Positions 30,301 to 37,431 of a stretch of DNA of 64,000 nt are shown one piece after another. Both the position numbers and the translations under genes were made by a program. The stretch spans positions 1 to 64,000 of the forward strand of contig NZ_CP113915.1 of NCBI RefSeq assembly GCF_029395435.1. Reading direction: 5' to 3'. Every line of letters begins with the position of its first letter. The stretch's first letter is position 1. This DNA is from Bifidobacterium sp. ESL0790 (GTDB lineage: Bacteria > Actinomycetota > Actinomycetes > Actinomycetales > Bifidobacteriaceae). The notes below the pieces were generated by a model. That model was not told where the DNA came from, ran no database searches, and saw nothing but the letters and a program-made list of their open reading frames with translations.

Positions 30301-30669
30301 GACTGCACGGCCGGGCCTTGCACCGGTCTGGACCAGGATCCGACGCCTGGCAAGTTCAGCGTGACCGGCCTCAAGTGGGGCCGCTGGACGATCGCCGAGC
30401 GCACGGCGCCGGCGGGCTACGGGCTTGTCGGCCCGCAGGACCTGACGCTGGACCCCTCCGAGGGCCAGAGTGGTCTGCTGAAATCCACGCTTTTCCGCAA
30501 CGGCACGCCAGTCGACATTGGGTCGCAAGGGCTTGGCACGGGCGATGGCACGCTTTCGTCCACCGGCGTCAACGTCTTCTCCATGACCGCAATCGCCGTC
30601 GCGGCCCTGGCATGCGGCCTGGTGCTCAACGCCTGGTCGCGCCGCCCCAAGCCCCGTCACGCGAGGTGA
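27331..30669 (+). CDS. Large CshA/GEVED/SpaA-type surface adhesin (adhesin 2)
   Basis: This 1,112-residue paralogue of adhesin 1 has the same layout. The signal peptide ends near ASAN (residues 1-32). A CshA-like region follows. The GEVED-type domain (VKGWIDWDHDGHFDNTDEG, ending GEVEDYAVDV) lies at about 430-535. Beta-sandwich repeats include PTLKVTTHVNGG and ATLTLKTEVERG. A SpaA/prealbumin-like domain includes WTIAERTAPAGYG. The C-terminal sorting-like motif is LSSTG (1075-1079), then a helix and a basic tail. ATG 27331 follows GAGAGGAG. Divergence from adhesin 1 is highest in the N-terminal ligand-type region and lowest in the repeat and SpaA parts, by eye. No sortase gene is in the window. 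Confidence 0.85.
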   Translation: MAGHSGLARLAGFVGALSISLAGIVASGTASANPSSEPSVGPRIIATGGDGRMLNDIDWVQWSGTDGETIDGDKIVWTTPSKVGDDHWLSTRCAVTTPGGGDNPLSPAYPIKAYRSGGYSGDGLPYMYNQGGSGGSNTMVTGLANSSQGEKVTFDFTCDTYLIDSTTSPSLDSSTNPSSYTAVPMQGLVFADAESNNWNWSQSEYIKATPQTQISSATPVWRLLDSYREPGCGTNSVAELNGNTMRFRSDNTQCSSSVGGAGPASVMFLQGSQSARVTLKGGGVTAVALGSIALSDFGDAPESYGVASSVFQPQWTGGALGTDISGTPYSTADPYDPDTSMVGGTLFNLSDAKDSSVGSPSNLAKTDEPTPQLGEHEDSESDVHYSTDANWDDTNGVNDEDGLDAIARDGTTGNIKINPASDGTFTQKVACQSTAAAEVKGWIDWDHDGHFDNTDEGSDQQACVADSSSATGSSATLTWNVPADAQRAVKGEGSLTQSFERVRITAETDPMSTNIMRLTPTGVTTSGEVEDYAVDVHVPMLNVRVNLPDGRHDPLDQFRISTKNSSSVEVDNTTTTGAASNVQSDQIGPKYFADGTDYTVSAPLAGGSVSTESRYSNNLSCVDLAHGNAVVTTDANGKFTMPADSNVQCTFTRSVRSNPTLKVTTHVNGGSAIPSDFPTVATLTPGGGATALTSGSPVSLTEGSYKITTDMTGKPNYEVTSPLACTLDSSPISLTDATVALANGQNVVCDQTVAPKAATLTLKTEVERGDAQPSDFDFTVATSGGSTTYTENNPQTSAGGITGVTGSSVSGYDQDGDIVYYKNSDTTHSTQLTLAQANAALADGESVTGIRKVTNHTAKFIVHLTRDYNYGGTAAGDGSEIKLKPQGGSESAVTLDTSRFIGSGVYSVEQLLHDGYEQTNIKVTVNGTEVTIASDGTFTVPADADVVVELKNKDKPGELQWDRTDIDTGALLPGSEWTLYGPDSQSLDVPDCTAGPCTGLDQDPTPGKFSVTGLKWGRWTIAERTAPAGYGLVGPQDLTLDPSEGQSGLLKSTLFRNGTPVDIGSQGLGTGDGTLSSTGVNVFSMTAIAVAALACGLVLNAWSRRPKPRHAR

Positions 30670-30772
30670 CCGGCTGGCCGGTCGGCTGGCTGGCTGGTCG
30701 GCTGGTCGGCTGACTGGCTGGTCGGCTGGCTGGCTGGTCGGCTGGTCGGCTGACTGGCTGACCGGCTTCAGG
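30670..30772. repeat. GGCTGGTC-type microsatellite with a perfect 40-bp duplication
   Basis: Directly after the adhesin 2 stop, permutations of CGGCTGGC and GGTCGGCT run for about 100 bases. The 40-base block at 30681-30720 is repeated without change at 30721-30760. It lies outside the coding frame. Confidence 0.85.
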
Positions 30773-30829
30773 CAAGCTGACTCCCGCTAAAAGGAGCCCT
30801 GCCCGCTAAGCCGAAACCAAAAGCGCGGA

Positions 30830-30868
30830 CGAGAGGAGTCCCCTCCGTCCGTGCTTTGCTGTTTAGGC
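30830..30868. terminator. Bidirectional terminator between adhesin 2 and the feoC-like gene
   Basis: AAAGCGCGGACG (30830-30841) pairs with CGTCCGTGCTTT (30855-30866) with one G-T wobble. A-rich and T-rich flanks lie on both sides of the stem, fitting its place between convergent genes. Confidence 0.65.
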
Positions 30869-30885
30869 TGGCATTTCCCTCTTTG

Positions 30886-31416
30886 TTATTTATGCAACCG
30901 GGCCTTGAGGCGGGCGAAGACGGACTGACGCTTGCGGATGGCGGCGGGGAGGATTGGGCAGCTGGCACAGACCAAGGACTCTGGGTCGGGGTCGCAGCCC
31001 TCGCCGGTGGTGGAGTTGCAGGAGCGCAGGTCGTAGACGTCGAGGCGGCCGGCGGCGCGCTCGCGCTCGATGATGAGGTCGACCAAGTCGAGCGGCAGGC
31101 TGAGCCGGCTGGCGATCATGCGCGGCGTCTGGCCGTGGGTGAGGCCGTCGATGACGTTCGCTGTGATGGAGGATTGCGATTTGCCGCGAGTTGTTGCGTT
31201 CTCTCCATTGTGAGGTGAGGCGACTTTGCCGCTGTGAGATGGCTTCGATTCCTTGTTGCGTGTTGACGCCGTATTGTCAGCGCTGAATACGGACGAATGG
31301 TGATGATTCTGCGATGAATCGGCTGTCTGCGTAGCACGGAATCCTTCGGACTGATGTTTTTCGTGTTCCGTGCTGTCGAGCTTGTTGATAGGGGAATCGG
31401 GAATCGTTGGTATCAT
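30886..31416 (-). CDS. FeoC-like small regulator with C-terminal cysteine cluster
   Basis: The C-terminal ~90 residues look like a small winged-helix (TPRMIASRLSLPLDLVDLII) followed by cysteines in RSCN, GEGCDPDP and VCASCPILP. This is the pattern of FeoC-type proteins, which can bind an Fe-S cluster and accompany FeoB. The first ~85 residues are polar and low-complexity (H, S, N, T), unlike FeoC, so either the protein is extended or the true start lies further in; no strong ribosome site was found at 31416. It lies 190 bases after the feoB stop on the same strand with no terminator between, so co-transcription is likely. The family call is moderate. Confidence 0.6.
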   Translation of the reverse strand: MIPTIPDSPINKLDSTEHEKHQSEGFRATQTADSSQNHHHSSVFSADNTASTRNKESKPSHSGKVASPHNGENATTRGKSQSSITANVIDGLTHGQTPRMIASRLSLPLDLVDLIIERERAAGRLDVYDLRSCNSTTGEGCDPDPESLVCASCPILPAAIRKRQSVFARLKARLHK

Positions 31417-31606
31417 GCGAATCTCGATTTTTTGAATAGTTTAGTTTTGTCATCTCCACAGCACGGAAGCGATAAAACTTGCCGTGACACCATTCGATGC
31501 TGCGGTATGGATGATATAGCTCTGAAATTCGTGCGCACGATATTCAACGCGCGACTCGGGTGAGACGGGGAGAAGGAACGAGACAGCGTGGCTGACTCTA
31601 CGGAAG

Positions 31607-34441
31607 TCATAACAATCGCCCGACTTGGAAGACGATGATCGCAAGGATATAGGCCACTATCAGCCCTGTGCCCACCGATTGCAGCGCGAATTTCATGCCA
31701 TATTGTCGCTTCATCTCGGCCACCGTCGCCAGACACGGTGTATAGGCGAGGATGAAGATCATGAAGGCTGCGGCAGCCGCGTTGGGATGCCCGTCGCTGG
31801 ACTTCTCGAAGCTCTTGTGCACCGCCTGGCCGAGGCTCCCCTGGCCTTGTGCCTGCTCGGACTGGTTGCCGGAATCGTTGATGGCGTAGCTCTGTGAAAG
31901 CGAACCGACCACGACCTCCTTGGCGACGAAGCCGGTGACCAGCGCGGCCGAAGCGTGCCAATCGTCGAAGCCGGCGGGCTTGAAGACGGGCGCGATAGCG
32001 GATGATGCGGCGCCGAAGACGGAATTCTCGACTTCATCGACATGGCCGAAGGAATTGGTGCCCGCGGCCCCCGCCGAAATCGGGATGGCGGAAAGCACCC
32101 AGACGACGATGAGCATGGTGACGATGACCGAACTCGCGCCGGTGATGAACGACCAGAGGCGCTGCAGCACGGACTTCAGCAGTTGCAGGAGCCGCGGCAT
32201 CTGATAGGGCGGCAGTTCCATGGCGAACGGCTGGGTCTTCAAGTCCTTGAACTGCGTCTTGCGCAGTGCGAAGCCGACCGCCAGGATGATGACGATGGAG
32301 CTGACGTACATCAGGAAGATGGCGACGCCCGCGAATTTGCCGAAGAACGCGTAGGCCAGCACCACGTAGACGCTCAGGCGGGCCGAGCACGAGGTAAACG
32401 GAATCAGCAGGCCAGTAAGCAAACGTTGACGCGAATCGGGCAGCGTGCGCGTCGAAGCCAACGCTGGCAGGTTGCAGCCGAAGCCGACCACCAAAGGCAG
32501 GAAGGCCCGTCCGTCGAGGCCGATCATGCGCATCGCGCGGTCCATCACGAACGCGGCGCGCGCCAGGTAGCCCGAATCCTCGAGCAGCGAGAGGATGATG
32601 AACATGATGCCCATCGGCGGGATGAACGTGCAGACCGTGATCGCGCCGTTCAGGAAGCCGTCGACAATCAGCGAGTAGAACCACCCGTCGAGCGACCCTT
32701 TGCCGGCGATGGCGGTGAAGATCCAGGCGATACCGTCGGTGCACCAGCCGCGCAGCGTGACGTCGAACCAGTCCTGCAGGGGGCCGGCCAGCGTCGTGGT
32801 CGCCTCGAAGACGAGGAACATCGTGATGAGGAAGACGATGAGGCCCACGGCGGGGTGGAGCAGCACGCGGTCGAGCTTGTCGGAGAAGGTCTCGCGCGTG
32901 GCCGTGGTGGTCGCGCCCTGCGGCAGACCCTTGTTGATTTCCTTGAGCTTGGCCGCGATCCATTCGAAGCGTTCGTCGGCGGTGGCGCGCACCCACTGCG
33001 AGACCTCGTCCTGCGAGGCGCTCGCGGGCGGCGCGGCGATGCCGGTGACCGGCTTCGGCACAAGCTGCACGTGGATCTCGCGGGCGACGTCCGTGCCGCC
33101 ATCATCGAGCGTCGGGCCGGATTGCCGTTCGAGTGTGGAGGTTGCGGTGTTTGCGGCTGTGGCTGTGGCCGTTACTGTGGCGTCGGCCGCGTTCTCCGCT
33201 TTCGTTAGCGCGGCTTCCACGACCTCCGAGGCCTTACGTGTGGCGTCGAGAGCTGTTTGTTTGGCCGTTTTTGAGACATTTCCCGTGGAAGGCTTATCGG
33301 TAGGTGGTTCCGCGTCTTCGGAGGTTTTGGTGTCTTTGGCGTCTTCTGTATTCTCGGAGACGGCAGTGCCGTTAAGACTCGAGGCGCTGGCGTTGGTTTT
33401 GTCGTCGGCATCATCATCGGTTTTCGTGCCGGTGCCGGCCAGTTTCGTGTCAGCCGTTGAGCTATTTGACTCTGGAGTCTGTTTATTCTCCCGCGGCCGG
33501 GTTGGGAATTCAGCTTGCGCCGATGATTGTGTTTGGGTATGAGTCTGCATCTTCGTCTGAGTCTGCGCCTGAATTTCGGTGAGCATCGCGTCGATAGCGT
33601 CGAGCAGCGTGGTCTTGCCTTCGCCGGTACGCCCATCCACGCGGACCATAGGAATGCCCGGAAGCACGCGTTCAAGCCGTTTCAGCGTGATTGGCGAGTC
33701 CTGCTTCTCGGCCAGATCGAGCATGGTGACCGCCACGATGATCGGCATTCCCAAATCCATGAGCTGGCTGAGCAGATAGAACGATTTCGAAGGCGAGGTG
33801 GCGTTGAACGCGAAGATGATGACGTCGGGGCGCGCGTAGTGGCTGCGGCCCATCGCGGCCTCGCCGGCGACCTGCTCGTCCGGGCTGTAGGCGTCGAGCG
33901 AGGCGGTGCCCGGGGTGTCGATGAAATCCCAGCGTTCGCCATCGCGTGTGAGGCTGCCCGACTCCACCAAAACCGTGGTGCCAGGCGCGTTCATCACCGT
34001 CGCGTTGGCGCCGAGAATCGCGTTGAACAGCGTGGATTTGCCGACGTTCGGATTGCCGACGAAGACGATGCGTGGATTGGCGTGGTGGGCTTCGGCTCCT
34101 GCGCCGCTATCCATGCCCGGCATCCCTGCCATATCGCCGGCGTCGCTGTTGGTGTGGCCGTGGCCCGCGTCGTGGCCATGATGGCGTTGTGGCAGCAATA
34201 CCGCCAGCCCGCGCCGATGATGGTGGCCGCCGTGCCCTCCGCCGCCGTGGCCGCAATCGGCTGGTTCCGGCATGTTGTCGGCGTCATTTGGATTGCTGGA
34301 TTCGTTGGAATTATTGGGATTACTGAGAGTATCGAGATTGTTCTGTTCTTTGTCAAGTACCCTGCTGTCGCTATCGGTACCATGGTTTTGGGGCGACGAA
34401 ATCACCTGAGCGGTGTTTGACGTGTCGTGATCATGTACCAT
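31607..34441 (-). CDS. feoB: Ferrous iron transporter FeoB with His-rich N-terminus and long insert
   Basis: FeoB imports Fe2+ through a membrane core coupled to an N-terminal G domain. With the start at ATG 34441 (MVHDHDTSNT) it has about 944 residues. A polar, His/Gly-rich region (about 65-100) comes before the G domain, which has GNPNVGKST (about residue 127) and DTPGTASL. The G4 position reads TMLD rather than the usual NxxD. A ~180-residue Q/T/S/D/A-rich low-complexity insert follows (about 290-470), then the membrane core with GFGCNLPALASTRTL. Typical FeoB is 650-830 residues. I rejected an upstream in-frame start at 34612 because its peptide is unlike FeoB and overlaps a coding-like ORF on the other strand. 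No feoA is in the window. Confidence 0.92.
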   Translation of the reverse strand: MVHDHDTSNTAQVISSPQNHGTDSDSRVLDKEQNNLDTLSNPNNSNESSNPNDADNMPEPADCGHGGGGHGGHHHRRGLAVLLPQRHHGHDAGHGHTNSDAGDMAGMPGMDSGAGAEAHHANPRIVFVGNPNVGKSTLFNAILGANATVMNAPGTTVLVESGSLTRDGERWDFIDTPGTASLDAYSPDEQVAGEAAMGRSHYARPDVIIFAFNATSPSKSFYLLSQLMDLGMPIIVAVTMLDLAEKQDSPITLKRLERVLPGIPMVRVDGRTGEGKTTLLDAIDAMLTEIQAQTQTKMQTHTQTQSSAQAEFPTRPRENKQTPESNSSTADTKLAGTGTKTDDDADDKTNASASSLNGTAVSENTEDAKDTKTSEDAEPPTDKPSTGNVSKTAKQTALDATRKASEVVEAALTKAENAADATVTATATAANTATSTLERQSGPTLDDGGTDVAREIHVQLVPKPVTGIAAPPASASQDEVSQWVRATADERFEWIAAKLKEINKGLPQGATTTATRETFSDKLDRVLLHPAVGLIVFLITMFLVFEATTTLAGPLQDWFDVTLRGWCTDGIAWIFTAIAGKGSLDGWFYSLIVDGFLNGAITVCTFIPPMGIMFIILSLLEDSGYLARAAFVMDRAMRMIGLDGRAFLPLVVGFGCNLPALASTRTLPDSRQRLLTGLLIPFTSCSARLSVYVVLAYAFFGKFAGVAIFLMYVSSIVIILAVGFALRKTQFKDLKTQPFAMELPPYQMPRLLQLLKSVLQRLWSFITGASSVIVTMLIVVWVLSAIPISAGAAGTNSFGHVDEVENSVFGAASSAIAPVFKPAGFDDWHASAALVTGFVAKEVVVGSLSQSYAINDSGNQSEQAQGQGSLGQAVHKSFEKSSDGHPNAAAAAFMIFILAYTPCLATVAEMKRQYGMKFALQSVGTGLIVAYILAIIVFQVGRLL

Positions 34442-34449
34442 ATCTGCGC

Positions 34450-34477
34450 TTAGTCTAGGGCTGCCCGGTACAGGCAA
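34450..34477 (-). promoter_or_regulatory. Possible feoB promoter with weak DtxR/IdeR-like half-site
   Basis: On the minus strand, TAGACT (34457-34452) lies 10 bases before the chosen ATG. The surrounding CCCTAGACTAA resembles half of the DtxR/IdeR iron box (consensus half CCTAA/TTAGG), with several mismatches. TTGCCT (34477-34472) is a poor -35 at a 14-base distance. Confidence 0.25.
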
Positions 34478-34514
34478 CGGAACAAAAACGATTTTAGCGG
34501 GTAGTGACGAAGAT

Positions 34515-34709
34515 ATGTCGCGCCGTCGCGCCATCGACCGCGATGCGCTCGCCGCCGTGTGCCACCACGCATCCGCCGAACACGGATTTCTGGATGACGC
34601 GGATTGGTTCATGGACGCGGAAACCCAACTCGCCCAACCTAAAGCGGTTGCGAGCTTCGAAATCCATCCTGCATATCTCCACGTCCACGCCGAGTGGGCA
34701 CGTCCGTAA
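34515..34709 (+). CDS. Small ORF with coding-like codon use, unknown
   Basis: This 64-residue frame begins MSRRRAIDRDALAAVCHHAS and ends FEIHPAYLHVHAEWARP. Its third codon positions are strongly G/C, like neighbouring real genes, and its amino-acid mix is natural. No domain was recognised. It could be a genuine small protein or the remnant of a longer gene. It would be divergent from feoB. There is no strong ribosome site (GACGAAGA before the ATG). The rest of 34710-34886 is AT-rich and empty. Confidence 0.4.
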   Translation: MSRRRAIDRDALAAVCHHASAEHGFLDDADWFMDAETQLAQPKAVASFEIHPAYLHVHAEWARP

Positions 34710-34886
34710 CGATTCAGCCATACTCAGGACATTAGTTCATTGCGCGTTTCGAGTAAAGCGATTTTTTCGAAAATCTTACTATTTTTCAAATTTTGATAAT
34801 TGAATGTTGTTTAAGAAATATAAATTGCGATGTCGTCAGCTTCATATGCCAGCACGCTTCGTGATTGCAGGGAATTGATACCGATA

Positions 34887-34915
34887 GGCCTTAGCCCGTT
34901 GAATGAGCTAAGGCC
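34887..34915. terminator. Perfect 9-bp hairpin
   Basis: GGCCTTAGC (34887-34895) pairs with GCTAAGGCC (34907-34915). There is no T-run on either side. It lies downstream of the minus-strand gene ending at 34967 and may limit its transcript. Confidence 0.4.
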
Positions 34916-34966
34916 ATGTCTTAAGGTCCTAATGAGTCGGCGATTCAACCATGATCAATGACTGAT

Positions 34967-35482
34967 TTAGCGCCATTCGCCCATACTGACAGTGACGACG
35001 TTGACGTTTGCTTTCGTTCCGTCTACGAGGCATCTTACGCCGGTCTTTTGGTCGTCGACCTTCGCATTGTAGACGGCCAGGCCTTGTTCTTTCCCGAGAC
35101 CTTGCTGCCATTGCTGTTGTCCCAATATGGCGTGGCTGTTGTATGTTCTGCCGCTGAAGAGCTGGCTTTGCGCGGCCCTGTCGCAGGCTACCACTGCGCT
35201 GCCATAGTCGATGCCTCCACTGGTGATGAACTCACCCGTGTTGGACTGACCTGCATCGCTCTTGGAAGAGGTGGAGGCTTCGTTTTGGGGTTTGGTTTGT
35301 GGCTTGCTTGCCTCCGCGCTTGTCTGGGTGTTTGCTGTGGCGGTTGGTTTGGTGTTTGGCTGTCCGATAAGACCTACGATGAGGAACGAAAGAACGAGAG
35401 CGGTTAGCAAAGTGAGCAGAGCGGCTTTGATTTTGTGCTGCCTGATCCAGTTGTTGATTTTTTCAGTGTGCTTTGAAGGCAT
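34967..35482 (-). CDS. Membrane-anchored secreted protein, unknown
   Basis: About 171 residues. After a basic cytoplasmic start (MPSKHTEKINNWIRQHKIKA), one hydrophobic helix (about residues 20-42, LLTLLTALVLSFLIVGLIG) is followed by a T/Q/S/K-rich linker (45-85). A small outer domain holds two cysteines (VVACDRAAQ and GVRCLVDGT) that could form a disulfide. I chose ATG 35482 over ATG 35494 because GGGAGA lies between them at ribosome-site distance. No family was recognised; the layout suggests a lipoprotein-like or anchored periplasmic-side domain. The 35483-35752 stretch beyond shows no other gene. Confidence 0.65.
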   Translation of the reverse strand: MPSKHTEKINNWIRQHKIKAALLTLLTALVLSFLIVGLIGQPNTKPTATANTQTSAEASKPQTKPQNEASTSSKSDAGQSNTGEFITSGGIDYGSAVVACDRAAQSQLFSGRTYNSHAILGQQQWQQGLGKEQGLAVYNAKVDDQKTGVRCLVDGTKANVNVVTVSMGEWR

Positions 35483-35752
35483 ACTTTCTCCCATATTTCT
35501 TGATTGATTAATAGACAGAACGAGTGTAACTATCTGGATATGGATTATACGTAGTTTTATAGTCCAGCTCGCGTAGCTATTGCAAGATGAGTGATGACGG
35601 AGTTATACAAGGATTAATATTGGCTGGCGCTTCGGCCTTGCACCCCTTGTGCATCTTTTGATTTGCATAAATGTGTCAAATGCCGGTCAAACTTGCCGAG
35701 AAATTGAAAACAGAAAAACCCGCAGAGCATTGAGATCCCATGGATTTGAAAG

Positions 35753-35825
35753 TGGAGCTAGCCGGGTTCGAACCGGCGACCCTCTGCTTGCAAAGCAGAT
35801 GCGCTACCAGCTGCGCCATAGCCCC
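35753..35825 (-). tRNA. tRNA-Ala (anticodon TGC)
   Basis: Read on the minus strand, the sequence begins GGGGCTATGGCGCAGCTGG. The anticodon loop is CTTTGCAAG, the T-arm GGTTCGAAC, and the acceptor end TAGCTCC plus A pairs with GGGGCTA. The 73-base length is normal. It follows tRNA-Ile on the same strand. Confidence 0.97.
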
Positions 35826-35883
35826 GAAACTACAATGATTCTCGGCCATGAAATCATTGGGATTTGTAAGTGAGAACCTTGCG

Positions 35884-35957
35884 TGGGCCCGGGAGGACTT
35901 GAACCTCCGACCTCATCCTTATCAGGGATGCGCTCTAACCAGCTGAGCTACGGGCCC
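35884..35957 (-). tRNA. tRNA-Ile (anticodon GAT)
   Basis: Read on the minus strand, the sequence begins GGGCCCGTAGCTCAGCTGG. The anticodon loop contains CTGATAA, the T-arm has GGTTCAAGTCC, and the acceptor end GGGCCC plus A pairs with the 5' end. It is 74 bases. Ile-Ala tRNA pairs are common, and this one stands outside an rRNA operon. Confidence 0.97.
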
Positions 35958-35987
35958 ATCGTCACGCCTTAAGACGTACAAAGAGAG

Positions 35988-36015
35988 AGTTTACCAGTTC
36001 ATCGTTGATAGTCAA
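35988..36015 (-). promoter_or_regulatory. Promoter of the tRNA-Ile/tRNA-Ala pair
   Basis: On the minus strand, TTGACT (36015-36010) and TAAACT (35993-35988) are 16 bases apart, about 30 bases before tRNA-Ile. Confidence 0.6.
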
Positions 36016-36206
36016 CCTTGCGGCTTCGCGTGTCGTGAATGATTGTTGAAGATATGTTGGCCGGTTCGATGGGCTTTGTAGAAAGCGGATAACGCGATGC
36101 CGTTTTACTCGGTGGGATCCCCGCTGGGATGCTCGTTGAGAGGTTAGACGGGCGCGATGAAGGGCCGCTGGCTCCGCCGGTCAATTGCGCGCGAGACAAT
36201 GGTGGT

Positions 36207-36803
36207 ATGCCTTATCGTCGTCGTTCATCAGCCAAAGTGGTGGCTCGCGCCGTGCTGCGCGTCGACGATTTTGACGTCCTGGTGACGCGCAAGACTATGC
36301 GCAACATGTATCTGCGCGTCAAGCCGCCGCGGGGCGAGGTGGAGGTGAGCGCGCCGGCGAGGATGAGTGACCGGCGGATTCGCGAGTTCGTGCGTCAGCG
36401 GCGAGGCTGGATCGAGCAGCAACGGCGGCGGATCGTGGAAAAGGCTGTGTCGCCGGGGTTTGGGTGGTCCGACGAGAGCAAGGCCCGCGCGAAAGCCAGC
36501 ATCGAGGCGCAGCTGCCGGATTTGCTGGCGCGGTGGGAGCCGGTCATCGGTCGTAAGCCCAGCCATATCACCCTTCGCCTCATGACCTCACGCTGGGGGT
36601 CATGCACGCCTTCGACCGGGCGGATCCGGCTCAACCTGCAGCTGGGGCTTATGGATCCGAAGTTCCTTGAATACGTGCTCGTGCACGAGATGACGCACCT
36701 TTGGGCGAGCGGGCACGGCGTGGAATTCCAACGGCGGATGAGCGAATATCTGCCGAATTGGCGGGCGCTTCGTCGTGAACTGAACCGTGAGCTGGTTTGG
36801 TAG
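36207..36803 (+). CDS. YgjP-like (DUF45) metallopeptidase
   Basis: This protein of about 198 residues belongs to the YgjP/DUF45 family of predicted zinc-dependent hydrolases. The zinc motif HExxH appears in EYVLVHEMTHLWASGHG, followed by the family's EFQRRM segment. The upstream motif TSRWGSCTPSTGRIRLN is also typical. I chose ATG 36207 because GACAAT, a -10-like hexamer at 36195-36200, sits six bases before it, suggesting a leaderless message; an upstream frame start at 36129 adds an unrelated peptide. It has no operon partner; the composite repeat follows. Confidence 0.85.
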   Translation: MPYRRRSSAKVVARAVLRVDDFDVLVTRKTMRNMYLRVKPPRGEVEVSAPARMSDRRIREFVRQRRGWIEQQRRRIVEKAVSPGFGWSDESKARAKASIEAQLPDLLARWEPVIGRKPSHITLRLMTSRWGSCTPSTGRIRLNLQLGLMDPKFLEYVLVHEMTHLWASGHGVEFQRRMSEYLPNWRALRRELNRELVW

Positions 36804-36903
36804 TTGAAAACGACTAAATCAAAAAATATTCATATGTTTCAATAATTTTACGGGCTAAAGTGGCCGTAACTTGGGCGAAAACCGTGTAATACAGAAAATC
36901 TCG

Positions 36904-37285
36904 CTCACACTTTAGGGGTGATAGTCGGGGCGTTTCGTTGGAATTCCAACGAAACTAATTCTGTATCGGGCCTTAAGTGTGAGGGCACTTTTGGAACACC
37001 CCGAAAACTCGGGTTACAAAAGTGAACGATGCAAAGCCCTAAACGGCGGAATCTCAAGGATTCCACTTTTGTATCGGCCACTTTTGTAACCGTTGTTTCG
37101 GGTGCCATGCGCACCCAAACCGGGGCATTTAAAAACGGAACGTTGGAAACAGTACGGTTTCTTTTGGAAACCACCCGTTTGGGTGTGCGCCATCTTGGAA
37201 TGGTCCTCACACTTTAGGAGCGATTGCCGGGGCGTTTCGTTGGAATTCCAACGAAACCGATTCCGTATCTGGCCTTAAGTGTGAG
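36904..37285. repeat. Composite palindromic repeat, copy 2 (inverted A-C-B-A)
   Basis: Reading the plus strand, the units are A (36904-36986), B (37013-37090, again exactly 78 bases), C (37109-37190) and A (37205-37285), all in inverted orientation. Read in reverse this is A-C-B-A, the same order as 16924-17296. Unit ends are CTCACACTTTAGG, GTTACAAAAGTG and GCGCACCCAAAC. Unit A again centres on GTTTCGTTGGAATTCCAAC. The gap 36804-37431 holds no gene beyond this; GAGGAGG at 37419-37425 serves the next gene. Confidence 0.85.
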
Positions 37286-37431
37286 CCGCTTTCCGTTAGC
37301 CGGCCTATTTTGCCGTGATAACGTCGGTGGTCGATTGCAACAGTTTGGAGTAGCGTTGGTGGTGGATTGCCGCAGCCCCTGTCGGGGCGTGGTGGCGAAC
37401 GCAACGAACGTAAACGGCGAGGAGGCCTCAA

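Noticed and set aside
23237..30669. Complete pilus operon
   Set aside because: The two proteins are SpaA-like at the C-terminus but no sortase or backbone/tip partner set is present.
34442..34612. Upstream start for feoB giving 1,001 residues
   Set aside because: The added 57 residues are unlike FeoB and lie over a coding-like frame on the opposite strand.
35753..35957. Part of an rRNA operon (Ile-Ala tRNA spacer)
   Set aside because: No 16S or 23S rRNA sequence flanks the tRNAs.
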